From an uncultured Desulfobulbus sp. (GTDB taxonomy: Bacteria; Desulfobacterota; Desulfobulbia; Desulfobulbales; Desulfobulbaceae), in assembly GCF_963664075.1 (NCBI RefSeq), contig NZ_OY760916.1, forward strand, positions 4,436,710-4,500,709: a stretch of DNA of 64,000 nucleotides, given 5' to 3'. The translations under genes and the position numbers were made by a program. The notes beneath the pieces were generated by a model, which saw nothing but the letters and a program-made list of their open reading frames with translations, was not told where the DNA came from and did not search any database. Shown here piece after piece: positions 28,585 through 37,422 of the stretch. Each line of letters begins with the position of its first letter. Within the stretch, counting starts at the first letter, position 1.

Positions 28585-29517
28585 ATGTCAACCGGCTACT
28601 ATTTTGCGCACCGCCACATTCTTGGGATAGAGCAGTTATCAGCTGAGGATATCAGTCATATTCTCCATACTGCAGATTCGTTTAAAGAAATTTCGGATCG
28701 GCCCATTAAGAAGGTCCCGACCCTGCGCGGGCATACCATTATCAATCTCTTTTTTGAGCCATCCACCCGCACCCGACTCAGTTTCGAGGTCGCGGCAAAG
28801 CGGATGAGCGCGGATACCTTTAATATCAGTGCATCCACCAGCTCAACCACCAAGGGAGAAACCCTGATCGATACGGCCCGAAATATTTCGGCCATGCATC
28901 CCGACATCATCATCATTCGCCACTCCTGTTCCGGTGCTCCACTTCTCTTAAGCAAGCATGTCAAGGCCGCGGTGGTCAATGCAGGTGACGGCGCCCATGA
29001 GCATCCTTCGCAAGGGTTATTGGATATGATGACCGTCAAGGAGCATCGGGGGACCCTGAGTGGATTGAAGATCGCTATCATCGGCGATATCACCCATAGC
29101 CGGGTGGCGCGTTCCGATGTGATCGGGTTTACCCGCATGGGGTCGGAGGTTCACCTCTATGGTCCAGCGACCTTGATTCCCCAGGGGATTGAACAGCTGG
29201 GAGCCATCGTCAACCCATCGCTTGAAGAGGCGGTGCGAGATGCGGATGTGGTCATGACCCTGCGCATTCAGCGTGAACGTCAGAATGATCCTCTGCTGCC
29301 CTCACTGCGGGAGTATTCTCGTCAGTTTGGCATCTCGCGAAAGATTCTTTCCCTGGCGAAGCCTGATGCCCTGGTCATGCATCCCGGACCGGTGAACCGG
29401 GGCGTGGAGTTGCCCCCGGATGTTGCCGACGGCTCACAGTCGGTGATCCTGGATCAGGTGACCAACGGCGTCGCTGTCCGGATGGCGCTTTTGTATCTGG
29501 TGATGGGAAATTCTTAA
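28585..29517 (+). CDS. pyrB: Aspartate carbamoyltransferase catalytic subunit
   Basis: 310 residues from ATG 28585, which follows GGAGG at 28576; an upstream in-frame start at 28540 would overlap lepB. The carbamoyl phosphate site [13 protein letters not shown] and the aspartate-side motifs ([23 protein letters not shown]) are intact. It makes carbamoyl aspartate in pyrimidine synthesis. pyrC follows after 125 bp and acts in the next step. No pyrI is present. Confidence 0.96.
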   Translation: MSTGYYFAHRHILGIEQLSAEDISHILHTADSFKEISDRPIKKVPTLRGHTIINLFFEPSTRTRLSFEVAAKRMSADTFNISASTSSTTKGETLIDTARNISAMHPDIIIIRHSCSGAPLLLSKHVKAAVVNAGDGAHEHPSQGLLDMMTVKEHRGTLSGLKIAIIGDITHSRVARSDVIGFTRMGSEVHLYGPATLIPQGIEQLGAIVNPSLEEAVRDADVVMTLRIQRERQNDPLLPSLREYSRQFGISRKILSLAKPDALVMHPGPVNRGVELPPDVADGSQSVILDQVTNGVAVRMALLYLVMGNS

Positions 29518-29642
29518 GCGGTTCGAGAACTGTCGAAATAGAGTTTTTGCGTTTTGCGACGGGCGGGGAATAAAGTGAGGAGCTTCAACTCGCACAATCG
29601 CAAAGCCTTTTAGATTTAAGTGAATGTAGAGGCAAGGAACCA

Positions 29643-30917
29643 ATGAGCACAACCTGGCGCATTGTAAATGGGCGTATCATCGATCCGGTCAATGGGATTG
29701 ACCGGACCGGTGATCTGTTGATCAGGGACGGAGCCATTGTTGAGGCGGATACCGAGTTGCCGGCAGAGACGCCGGTCATCGATGCCGGCGGCTGTTGGGT
29801 CGTTCCCGGTCTGATCGATATGCATGTACATCTGCGGGAACCTGGGGAAGAGTACAAAGAAGATATTTTGACCGGTGCCCAGGCCGCAGCCAGCGGCGGT
29901 TTCACCGCTGTGGCCTGTATGCCCAACACCAAGCCGGTGAATGACAACGCTGCCATCACGGCAATGATTCTGGCGAAGGCTGCAGAGGCGGCTGTACGGG
30001 TCTATCCTGTGGGGGCAATCAGCCTCAGCTCAAATGGGCAGCAGTTGGCTGAACTGGGTGAGATGCAGGCCGCGGGAGCGGTTGCGGTGAGTGATGATGG
30101 GCACCCCGTTCGAGACAGCCAGCTGATGCGTCGGGCGCTTGAGTATGCATCCAACTTCAAGCTGCCGGTCATCTCCCACAGTGAGGAGGCCTCGCTGAGC
30201 ACCGGGGTGATGAATGAGGGACCTGTCGCCACCCGTCTCGGGCTCAAAGGCATTCCCACTGCAGCGGAATCGATCATGGTCTACCGGGAAATCGCTCTGG
30301 CGGAAATCACCGGGACGCCGGTCCATATTGCCCATGTGAGTGCGGCCATGTCGCTTGATCTGATTCGTGCTGCCAAGGCCCGTGGGGTGCAGGTAACGGC
30401 GGAGACTGCGCCGCATTACTTTACCCTCACCGATGAGGCGGTCAGTGATTATGACACCAACACCAAGATGAACCCGCCTCTGCGTTCTGCCGCTGATCGT
30501 TCGGCGGTGCGCGCAGCACTTGCCGACGGCACGCTGGATGCCATTGCCACGGATCATGCCCCGCATTCCATTTTGGAAAAAGAGGTCGAGTTTGATCATG
30601 CGGCCAACGGTATCATCGGCCTGGAGACCTCACTGCCCTTGGGGCTTGCCCTGGTGCGGGAGGAAATCCTTGAACCAAGTCACCTGGTTGCTCTCATGTC
30701 TGCCAACCCAGCCCGCATTCTCGGCTTGCCGGGTGGCTCCCTCAGTCCCGGTATGGTTGCTGATATCACCCTGATCGATCCTGAGCGCGAGTTTACCTAC
30801 AGCGCGGACCAGGTGGTTTCCAAGAGTCGCAACACCCCCTTTCTTGGCTGGAAGTTGCAGGGCCGGGCGGTCATGACCATGGTTGGCGGGGAAATTCGTT
30901 ACAATATCTTAAACTAA
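29643..30917 (+). CDS. pyrC: Dihydroorotase (class I)
   Basis: 424 residues. The zinc ligands lie in [10 protein letters not shown]; the other amidohydrolase motifs are [23 protein letters not shown] and ATDHAPHS. Class I enzymes of this length often associate with PyrB, which is encoded just upstream. It closes carbamoyl aspartate to dihydroorotate. GAGGCAAGGAA precedes the ATG. Its end overlaps the convergent queC end by 4 bp. Confidence 0.95.
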   Translation: MSTTWRIVNGRIIDPVNGIDRTGDLLIRDGAIVEADTELPAETPVIDAGGCWVVPGLIDMHVHLREPGEEYKEDILTGAQAAASGGFTAVACMPNTKPVNDNAAITAMILAKAAEAAVRVYPVGAISLSSNGQQLAELGEMQAAGAVAVSDDGHPVRDSQLMRRALEYASNFKLPVISHSEEASLSTGVMNEGPVATRLGLKGIPTAAESIMVYREIALAEITGTPVHIAHVSAAMSLDLIRAAKARGVQVTAETAPHYFTLTDEAVSDYDTNTKMNPPLRSAADRSAVRAALADGTLDAIATDHAPHSILEKEVEFDHAANGIIGLETSLPLGLALVREEILEPSHLVALMSANPARILGLPGGSLSPGMVADITLIDPEREFTYSADQVVSKSRNTPFLGWKLQGRAVMTMVGGEIRYNILN

Positions 30918-31603
30918 CAGTTAATATACGGGGCCGGATCAGTCAGTCCGGCCTCGCTGAATCCCTGCAGCCGTAGGCGGCAGGCATCACATCGGCCACA
31001 GGCCTTCCCCTCGATGGGGTCATAGCAGCTGTGTGTTTTGCTGTAATCCACCCCCAGTTCCATCCCTTTTTCAATAATTTCCTTTTTACTCAACTCAATC
31101 AGCGGGGCGTGGAAGCGAAATCCTTCTCCCGTTGCTCCCGCTTTGGTCCCCAGATTGGCCATGGTGGCAAAGGCTTGCAAAAATTCCGGCCGACAGTCGG
31201 GGTAGCCGCTGTAATCCACCGCGTTAATGCCCAGAAAAATATCGGCGGCTCCGAGGACTTCGGCCCAGGAGAGCGCATGGGCTAGAAAGAGAATGTTGCG
31301 TCCGGGAACGTAGGTCACCGGAATCTCTTCCTCCATGGAGGCGTAGGGGCGATCTTTGGGTACCTCAATATCCGCCGTCAGGGCTGAGCCGCCAATGGCA
31401 TCGAGGTCCACCTTCAGAACCAGGTGGTTGGCAACAGCAGCTGCCTTGGCGATGGCGCGCGCACGTTCAAGCTCAATATCCTGGCGCTGACCATAGGAAA
31501 AGCTGAGACAGTTACAGATGAATCCCTGGGATTGGGCAATAGCCAGAACTGTGGTTGAGTCAAGGCCGCCACTGAGCAGCACCACTGCTTGTCGAGTTGT
31601 CAT
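30914..31603 (-). CDS. queC: 7-cyano-7-deazaguanine synthase
   Basis: 229 residues from ATG 31603. The PP-loop ATP site is [11 protein letters not shown] four-cysteine zinc site near the C-terminus ([19 protein letters not shown]) is complete. It converts 7-carboxy-7-deazaguanine to preQ0 for queuosine in tRNA. It lies just downstream of sfsA with a 17-bp gap and is probably co-transcribed with it. Confidence 0.95.
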   Translation of the reverse strand: MTTRQAVVLLSGGLDSTTVLAIAQSQGFICNCLSFSYGQRQDIELERARAIAKAAAVANHLVLKVDLDAIGGSALTADIEVPKDRPYASMEEEIPVTYVPGRNILFLAHALSWAEVLGAADIFLGINAVDYSGYPDCRPEFLQAFATMANLGTKAGATGEGFRFHAPLIELSKKEIIEKGMELGVDYSKTHSCYDPIEGKACGRCDACRLRLQGFSEAGLTDPAPYINC

Positions 31604-31620
31604 AAGTCCACGGTACAATA

Positions 31621-32319
31621 TTAAGTAGTATAAAAAGGAAGAGGCCTGCAGATGGTAACCGCCTCAGGCGTCACCTCTGCCTGATAGGCTACAAAGCTCA
31701 CCCCCTGCGTGCTCGCTGCCGCAACAGCCTCTGCGTAGACTGAGTCAATGTGGGCTGCCGGTTTGCAGCAGGTGGCATCACTTCGCTGGATACAAAATAA
31801 AACCGCCGCGCCAAACCCCTGTTTGGCCAGGCGCACCAGTTCATGAATGTGTTTAGCCCCCCGGCTAGTGACGGCGTCGGGAAAATAGGCTGTGCCTCCT
31901 TCCGCCAGCGAGCAGTTCTTCACCTCAAGATAGGTCGTGCCCTGGTCGCTTTCAAGGAGAAAGTCGAGTCGGCTTTTTTCTGAGACCTTCACCTCGGGCC
32001 TGATGTGGCTCAGTGTGCCAAAATCATCGATCACTCCCGCTGCAAGCGCCTCGTGAACCAGGTGATTGGTACGGCCGGTGTGAATTCCGATCCATACGCC
32101 CTGTTCCTGAACCATCTCCAGGCTCCAAGGGTATTTGCGCTTGGGGTTGTCGGAAAGGCTGATCACCACCGGGCTGCCCGGTGTAGCGCATCCACGCATG
32201 GAGCCGGAGTTGGGGCAATGCACGGTCATGGTGGTGCCGTCTTTCAAGAGAACATCGGCTAAAAAACGTTTGTAGCGTTTAATGAGCGTGGCAATTTGGC
32301 AGGAATCGGGCAGCAACAT
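31621..32319 (-). CDS. sfsA: SfsA family DNA/RNA nuclease-like protein
   Basis: 232 residues from ATG 32319. The motifs [35 protein letters not shown] (a PD-(D/E)XK-like core) and [16 protein letters not shown] are typical of SfsA. SfsA is a conserved protein of poorly defined function with a nuclease-like fold. The upstream in-frame start at 32385 adds residues not typical of the family. Confidence 0.9.
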   Translation of the reverse strand: MLLPDSCQIATLIKRYKRFLADVLLKDGTTMTVHCPNSGSMRGCATPGSPVVISLSDNPKRKYPWSLEMVQEQGVWIGIHTGRTNHLVHEALAAGVIDDFGTLSHIRPEVKVSEKSRLDFLLESDQGTTYLEVKNCSLAEGGTAYFPDAVTSRGAKHIHELVRLAKQGFGAAVLFCIQRSDATCCKPAAHIDSVYAEAVAAASTQGVSFVAYQAEVTPEAVTICRPLPFYTT

Positions 32320-32641
32320 GACAGGTGCAATGCAGGAAAAGGCTAAGGGTATGTTTTTTGGATATATTAAATGGGGAAAAACCACTAAGATGTGGCGTGG
32401 GGCTGGTAATTCCCGAATAAGTATTGTATTTTATCGTATTCAGTACAATGCGGCGGTATCTTGCCGAGGGCAAGAGCGAGGCGTGCCGCTTTGCATACCT
32501 TCACTCTACTGATTTTGTTGTATCCCCCGGTTGAACCAGCATACAGTGACGACAAGGTTTTTCCCGTATCACTGTATAATCGGCTCCCTTCGGCATATAA
32601 CAAGTTCTCTCCCATAATCCAATTGTAAAGGAGAACCCCCC
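32320..32641 (+). other. Intergenic region upstream of gap
   Basis: 322 bp between the divergent sfsA and gap genes. It probably contains both promoters and the gap leader. AAAGGAG lies just before the gap ATG. No other element is recognised. Confidence 0.4.
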
Positions 32642-33862
32642 ATGAAACTCGGGCTCAATGGTCTTGGACGTATCGGCAAACTCACCCTCTGGAACCATGT
32701 TTCTCGTCAATATTTTTCGGAAATCGTGGTCAACCTGGGGCGGCAGGTCGGCTCCGGATTGCATGATATCGCAGCCTCCATTGAGAAGGACTCCTCGTAT
32801 GGTCGTTTGAGTACCTATCTCCACGGCCATAAAGGTGGTCGGGTTATTGAGAATCTCAACGAAGAAAAAGGGACCATGACCATCAACGGTGTGCCGGTCA
32901 CCTTCCTTCGTAAAGATCGGAATCCCAAAGACATTGACTGGAAAGGCAATCAGGTTCGCCTGGTCGTCGATAGTACCGGTGTCTTCAAGGATCCCACGGC
33001 TGATCCCTCCGAAGCCAAGGGCTCTGTGCGTGGCCATTTGCAGGCCGGTGCTGAAAAAGTCATGGTTTCAGCGCCCTTTAAGATCAAAGCCAAAGGCTTG
33101 GATATGCCCGATGATGCGGTGACCACGGTTATGGGCATCAACGATGATGACTACAACCCTTCTAAACACTCCATCATCTCCGCGGCCTCCTGTACCACTA
33201 CCTGTCTTTCCTACATGATCAAACCGCTGCTGGATCATTTTGGCGCCGATCGTATGCTCTCCGCCTCCATGGTGACGGTGCATGCGGCCACCGGCTCTCA
33301 GCAGGTGCTTGATCGTCTGCCGGCCACCGGAGCAGGGGATCTTCGCAAAAATCGCTCGATTCTCAATAACATCATCCTCACCACCACGGGAGCTGCCAAG
33401 GCGCTGGGCCTGGTTATTCCGGAGATGAAATCAATAGGCTTCATTGCGGAGTCGGTCCGTATTCCCACCTCCACCGGCTCTTTGATTGTTCTGGTGCTCA
33501 ATCTTCAGGATGAGATCGACAATCCCATTAAGCGCAGCCTGCTCAACTCCATCTACGAGGAGTACAGCAAAACCAGCCCCTACCTTGAGTTCTCCAAGGA
33601 GCAGAACGTCTCCTCGGATATTATCGGTATGCCCAGTGCGGCGACAGTAATTGAATCCACTGAGATTCATACCCGGACAGCTTCCATTCGAGTGAACCTG
33701 CAGAATATTCCCAATTGCAAATTCGAAGCCGGGACTGTTCCGCCGGTAATAGAAGTTCCGGTCACCCAGGCAGTTATTTACGGCTGGTACGACAATGAGT
33801 TGGGCAGCTACACCAATATGCTGGGTGAGCTGACGGTTTCTGTTGCAGAAAGCATGGTCTGA
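32642..33862 (+). CDS. gap: Glyceraldehyde-3-phosphate dehydrogenase (long form)
   Basis: 406 residues, about 70 longer than classical GapA, with extra sequence before the catalytic region. The nucleotide-binding start is NGLGRIGKLTLW; the catalytic Cys184 lies in SAASCTTTC; VHAATGSQQ, RIPTSTGS and WYDNELGSYTNM complete the family pattern. It oxidises glyceraldehyde 3-phosphate to 1,3-bisphosphoglycerate, or runs the reverse reaction in gluconeogenesis. pgk and tpiA follow, giving a triose-phosphate cluster. AAAGGAG precedes the ATG. Confidence 0.93.
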   Translation: MKLGLNGLGRIGKLTLWNHVSRQYFSEIVVNLGRQVGSGLHDIAASIEKDSSYGRLSTYLHGHKGGRVIENLNEEKGTMTINGVPVTFLRKDRNPKDIDWKGNQVRLVVDSTGVFKDPTADPSEAKGSVRGHLQAGAEKVMVSAPFKIKAKGLDMPDDAVTTVMGINDDDYNPSKHSIISAASCTTTCLSYMIKPLLDHFGADRMLSASMVTVHAATGSQQVLDRLPATGAGDLRKNRSILNNIILTTTGAAKALGLVIPEMKSIGFIAESVRIPTSTGSLIVLVLNLQDEIDNPIKRSLLNSIYEEYSKTSPYLEFSKEQNVSSDIIGMPSAATVIESTEIHTRTASIRVNLQNIPNCKFEAGTVPPVIEVPVTQAVIYGWYDNELGSYTNMLGELTVSVAESMV

Positions 33863-34295
33863 TATTCGCCCGGTCGGGGCGGACGACCTTGATTCGATTA
33901 TTGCCATCGAAGAGCAAGGGATGACCGCCCCCTGGACAGTCGCACAGCTCACAGCAGAGCTTGCCGCTGAAAATGGCTACGGTTGGGTGATTGAGGCCAA
34001 CGGTGCCGTTGTTGGCTATGCATTTTTTCGAACCTGTCCGCCCGAGAGTGAGCTCTTGCATTTGGTGGTTGCCCCTGAACGACAACGGCAGGGACTGGCC
34101 CGCAGCCTGATGGAATGGTCGTTGCACCGGCTTCAAGCCTGCGATGTCTGCAGCTGTTTGCTTGAGGTGCGAGATTCTAACCTGGCGGCACGGCAACTGT
34201 ATGCAGCGCTTGGATTTTACCAGGTCGGTCGGCGAAAAAAGTACTACCACGAGCCCGTCGAAGATGCTGTCCTGCTCCAACGGGATATGAAATAA
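33843..34295 (+). CDS. rimI: GNAT acetyltransferase (RimI-like)
   Basis: 150 residues from TTG 33843, overlapping gap by 20 bp; the start is uncertain. The acetyl-CoA loop LLHLVVAPERQRQGLARSL and the LEVRDSNLAARQLYAALGF segment are typical of RimI, which acetylates the N-terminus of ribosomal protein S18. Other GNAT targets are possible. It lies between gap and pgk in a likely operon. Confidence 0.87.
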   Translation: MQKAWSDIRPVGADDLDSIIAIEEQGMTAPWTVAQLTAELAAENGYGWVIEANGAVVGYAFFRTCPPESELLHLVVAPERQRQGLARSLMEWSLHRLQACDVCSCLLEVRDSNLAARQLYAALGFYQVGRRKKYYHEPVEDAVLLQRDMK

Positions 34296-34311
34296 TCAAA
34301 CGGGAAAGAGC

Positions 34312-35487
34312 ATGAAAACACTTAAAGATATTGAACTGAAAGGCAAAAGGGTGCTGATTCGCGTGGATTTCAACGTGCCGATGAACGAGGCCGGTGAGAT
34401 TACCGATGATCTGCGCATTCGCACAGTGTTACCCACACTCAGCTACCTGCTTGAGCAGGAGGCCAAGGTGATCATCTGCAGTCATCGTGGCCGTCCCAAA
34501 GGAGAACGGGTGGAAAAATTCTCCCTGGGGCCTGTTGCAGATTATCTGGGAAAACTGCTTGAGCGGCCGGTGCCACTGGCTTCCGATTGTATCGGTCCGG
34601 AGGTTGTCCAGGCGGTTGCTCAGCTTGAAAATGGCCATATGTTGATGCTGGAAAACCTGCGTTTTCATCCCGAGGAGCAGAAAAACGACCCCGAATTCTC
34701 GAGCCAGTTGGCAAGCCTTGCTGAGGTCTACATCAATGACGCCTTTGCCGTTTCCCATCGTGCCCATGCCTCTGTGGCAGGGGTGGCCGATTGTATGGAG
34801 GTGAAAGGCGCAGGTTTTCTCCTGCAAAAGGAAATCGAATATTTCCACCGCTGCATCGATACCCCCCAGCGACCGCTGGTGGCCATCGTTGGTGGGGCCA
34901 AGGTCTCGGGGAAACTCGAGGCGCTGCGGAACATGCTGGAGCGGGTCGATAAGATGATTATCGGCGGCGCCATGGCCAACACCTTTTTAAAGAGCCAGGG
35001 CTTTGGTGTGGGGGCTTCCAAGGTTGAAGATGACCTGCTTGATACTGCTCGCGAGTTGCTTGAGCAGGCCAAGGTAAAAGGTGTCAAAGTGTACCTGCCG
35101 GTGGATGTGATCGCAGCGGATCAGTTCGCCCCGGATGCGGTAAGCAAACAGGTGACCATTCAGGATATTCCCGACAATTGGATGGCTCTTGATATCGGGC
35201 CAGCTTCGGTGCTTTGTTTTTGTGAAGTCCTCGCCGATGCGAAAACCATCGTCTGGAATGGTCCCATGGGCGCCTTTGAGATGGATGCCTTTGCCCGTGG
35301 CACCATGGCGCTTGCCCATGCCGTTGCCGCAGCGCATGCGCTCTCAATTACCGGTGGTGGTGATTCCAACGCGGCCATTGCTCTTTCGGGAGAGTCCGCT
35401 AATATCTCCTACATGTCCACCGGCGGTGGTGCTTTTTTGCAACTGATGGAAGGGAAAACCTTGCCGGGCATTGATGCGCTTGGATAG
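34312..35487 (+). CDS. pgk: Phosphoglycerate kinase
   Basis: 391 residues, standard length. RVDFNVPMNEAGEITDD, SHRGRPKG, the hinge motif GGAKVSGKLEAL and the nucleotide-side GGGDSNAAI are present. It interconverts 1,3-bisphosphoglycerate with ADP and 3-phosphoglycerate with ATP. It is part of the gap-rimI-pgk-tpiA-secG set. Confidence 0.97.
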   Translation: MKTLKDIELKGKRVLIRVDFNVPMNEAGEITDDLRIRTVLPTLSYLLEQEAKVIICSHRGRPKGERVEKFSLGPVADYLGKLLERPVPLASDCIGPEVVQAVAQLENGHMLMLENLRFHPEEQKNDPEFSSQLASLAEVYINDAFAVSHRAHASVAGVADCMEVKGAGFLLQKEIEYFHRCIDTPQRPLVAIVGGAKVSGKLEALRNMLERVDKMIIGGAMANTFLKSQGFGVGASKVEDDLLDTARELLEQAKVKGVKVYLPVDVIAADQFAPDAVSKQVTIQDIPDNWMALDIGPASVLCFCEVLADAKTIVWNGPMGAFEMDAFARGTMALAHAVAAAHALSITGGGDSNAAIALSGESANISYMSTGGGAFLQLMEGKTLPGIDALG

Positions 35488-35556
35488 TTTTATGCTATAC
35501 GGAAACAATATCATTCTGTTTCGATAAGTAAATTCCATACTGCTCAGGAGGAATAC

Positions 35557-35706
35557 ATGACTCAAGTATGTAGTGTGCAATTTTCCGTTAAAGGGCACTG
35601 TAGGATTTCTTTGGAAGATTTCTGGAAGAGGGTCGGTATTATCATCGTCATGTCAACCAATATCATAGCGTTCTCTAAGCTTTTGCTGCAGGCGATTTTT
35701 AAGTAA
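35557..35706 (+). CDS. Putative small membrane protein between pgk and tpiA
   Basis: 49 codons from ATG 35557 to TAA 35704, preceded by CAGGAGGAATAC, one of the better ribosome binding sites in the region. The product starts MTQVCSVQFSVKGHC; a hydrophobic helix-like stretch (about residues 27-48, VGIIIVMSTNIIAF) fills the second half. It has two cysteines. No family is recognised. It fits tightly in the 260-bp pgk-tpiA gap. The alternative is that the site is fortuitous and the gap is only a leader for tpiA. Confidence 0.5.
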   Translation: MTQVCSVQFSVKGHCRISLEDFWKRVGIIIVMSTNIIAFSKLLLQAIFK

Positions 35707-35748
35707 TCTTCAGATCGTGTATTTTGTGATATTAAAGGAGGTTTGCCT

Positions 35749-36504
35749 ATGCAAAGACGTCCACTCATTGCAGGAAACTGGAAAATGTATCTCACTCAGG
35801 ATGAGGCTGTTGCCCTGGCCAAGGCCGTGGCGCAGTCAGCTTCCGCCTGTGCCGATCGTGATGTCCTGATAGCGCCTGCCTTTACCTCGCTTGCCGCTGT
35901 CTGTAGTGCTGTGCAGGGAAGTAGTGTTCTCGTTGGCGCGCAAAACGTTGCCTGGGAAAAAGAAGGTGCCTTTACCGGAGAGATATCTGCCCCCATGCTC
36001 AAGGACTTAGGGGTCGGTGTCGCCATTATCGGCCATTCCGAACGACGACATATTTTTGGCGAAGATAGCGCAATGATCAATCGGCGCTTGCATGGAGCGT
36101 TAAATGGTGCTATCTTGCCCATCCTCTGCATTGGGGAGACCTTGAGCGAACGCGAGGCAGGTAAGACCTTCAGTGTTCTTGAGGCCCAGATTCGTCACGG
36201 ACTCGCCGGTGTGGATGCCGAGCAGATGCAGCAGGTGGTCATTGCCTACGAACCGGTATGGGCCATCGGCACTGGAAAGACGGCAAGCAAGGAGCAGGCA
36301 CAAGAGGTTCATGCCTTTATTCGTCAGCTTCTTGGAAGTATTTATGAAAAAAATGTTGCCATGGCAGTAAAAATACTGTATGGTGGTTCGGTTAAACCCG
36401 AAAACATTGATGAGCTGATGGCGCAACCTGATATTGATGGAGCGCTTGTCGGTGGAGCCGCATTAAAGGCCGAATCGTTTGACCGAATAATTCAATTCCA
36501 ATGA
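35749..36504 (+). CDS. tpiA: Triosephosphate isomerase
   Basis: 251 residues from ATG 35749, which follows AAAGGAGG. GNWKMYL, the catalytic His in IGHSERR, Glu in YEPVWAIGTGKTAS, and the phosphate loops YGGSVKPEN and GALVGGAAL are intact. It interconverts the two triose phosphates. secG starts within its last codons. Confidence 0.97.
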   Translation: MQRRPLIAGNWKMYLTQDEAVALAKAVAQSASACADRDVLIAPAFTSLAAVCSAVQGSSVLVGAQNVAWEKEGAFTGEISAPMLKDLGVGVAIIGHSERRHIFGEDSAMINRRLHGALNGAILPILCIGETLSEREAGKTFSVLEAQIRHGLAGVDAEQMQQVVIAYEPVWAIGTGKTASKEQAQEVHAFIRQLLGSIYEKNVAMAVKILYGGSVKPENIDELMAQPDIDGALVGGAALKAESFDRIIQFQ

Positions 36505-36860
36505 CCACTATACTGATTGTAGCCCACGTAATTGTCTGTTTCTTTTTAATCTGTATTGTTTTGCTGCAGCAAGGGAAAGGTGCGGACATCGGAGCCTCCT
36601 TTGGCGGTTCCAATCAATCAGTCTTTGGCACGGAAGGTCCTATTCCTTTGCTCAACAAGATTACGACCTTTTCAGCGATTATATTTATGGGCACCTCCAT
36701 TACTCTGGCCTACCTCTCGGCCAATCAGAGCTCTGGCTCCGTAATGAAAGATGTCCAAGTGGAACAGCAGATTCCTGCCTCTCAGGCAGCACCGATCACT
36801 GTTCCCATGCCGGCGACTGAGCCGGCCGCAGAGCCTGCTCCGGCAGCTCCGCAGCAGTAA
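36501..36860 (+). CDS. secG: Preprotein translocase subunit SecG
   Basis: 119 residues with two membrane helices (about 4-23 and 52-72) and the conserved loop LQQGKGADIGASFGGSNQSVFG between them. The tail is Ala/Pro-rich. SecG stimulates SecYEG-mediated export. The ATG overlaps the tpiA stop region, a common arrangement, and tRNA-Leu follows after 18 bp. Confidence 0.95.
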   Translation: MTTILIVAHVIVCFFLICIVLLQQGKGADIGASFGGSNQSVFGTEGPIPLLNKITTFSAIIFMGTSITLAYLSANQSSGSVMKDVQVEQQIPASQAAPITVPMPATEPAAEPAPAAPQQ

Positions 36861-36878
36861 AAAAAATATAAAGTTGTT

Positions 36879-36964
36879 GCCGAAGTGGTGGAACTGGTAG
36901 ACACGCTATCTTGAGGGGGTAGTGGCCCACGGTCGTGCGAGTTCGAGTCTCGCCTTCGGCACCA
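36879..36964 (+). tRNA. tRNA-Leu (anticodon GAG)
   Basis: 86 nt with encoded CCA. The acceptor stem is GCCGAAG/CTTCGGC, the anticodon loop is CTTGAGG, and a long class II variable arm is present (TGGCCCACGGTCGTG region). The T-loop is GTTCGAGTC. Confidence 0.95.
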
Positions 36965-36970
36965 TTTTTG

Positions 36971-37007
36971 AAAACCCGCAATCTGCGAAGATTGTGGGTT
37001 TTTTTTT
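36971..37007 (+). terminator. Intrinsic terminator after tRNA-Leu
   Basis: A 13-bp stem (AAAACCCGCAATC with GATTGTGGGTTTT, one G-T pair) with a six-base loop runs into nine T residues. It ends the secG/tRNA unit before the eut leader. Confidence 0.92.
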
Positions 37008-37138
37008 GCTTTGAGCCTCAGGACATTCTTTTGCATCATCCTTGCATCTTGCTCAAAGAGCAACGAAGCTGATGCAGAAAAATATTGCGCTTCATTGAAA
37101 GATGTGCTAGCTACCATGCCGAAATAAACGAATGTACT

Positions 37139-37181
37139 CGTACAACGGCGTACGGGACTCGAGCAAACAACGGAGCTTGCT
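37139..37181 (+). promoter_or_regulatory. ANTAR dual-hairpin antiterminator, leader of eat
   Basis: Hairpin 1 (37139-37154) is a perfect CGTAC/GTACG stem with the six-base loop AACGGC. Hairpin 2 (37162-37181) is AGCAAAC/GCTTGCT with one mismatch and loop AACGGA. Both loops have A at position 1 and G at position 4, the known recognition signature of ANTAR proteins such as EutV. The 3' arm of hairpin 2 is also the 5' arm of the following terminator, so the two folds exclude each other. EutV is encoded about 2 kb downstream. Confidence 0.85.
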
Positions 37182-37226
37182 GTCGAATAATCCTCAACGG
37201 GATTATTGGCTGCAAGCTTTTTTTTT
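37174..37226 (+). terminator. Conditional terminator in the eat leader
   Basis: AGCTTGC (37174-37180) pairs with GCAAGCT (37212-37218), enclosing an inner perfect AATAATCC/GGATTATT hairpin, and is followed by nine T residues. It lies 197 bp upstream of the eat ATG and overlaps ANTAR hairpin 2. Confidence 0.85.
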
Positions 37227-37422
37227 GCGTTTTGTTCCTCTGAATCCACCCGCAGCCCCGGATGGTTGGGTGCCACAGCGTGTGGTGGTGAGGAGTCTTC
37301 TTTCGTGATGTTGACCGGTCCGCGACGAGAAAGGCTTCTTTGAAACTGAAACCTTCTTCCTACTGTTGGTGTCCTACGGGAAATCCTTAAGGTGCCCAAG
37401 TTAAATTATTTGAAGGAAAAAA

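Noticed and set aside
37059..37070. Third A1/G4 mini-hairpin (AGC, loop AACGAA, GCT) upstream of the eat leader
   Set aside because: The stem has only three pairs and competes with a GCTC/GAGC fold; no partner hairpin or terminator is attached.
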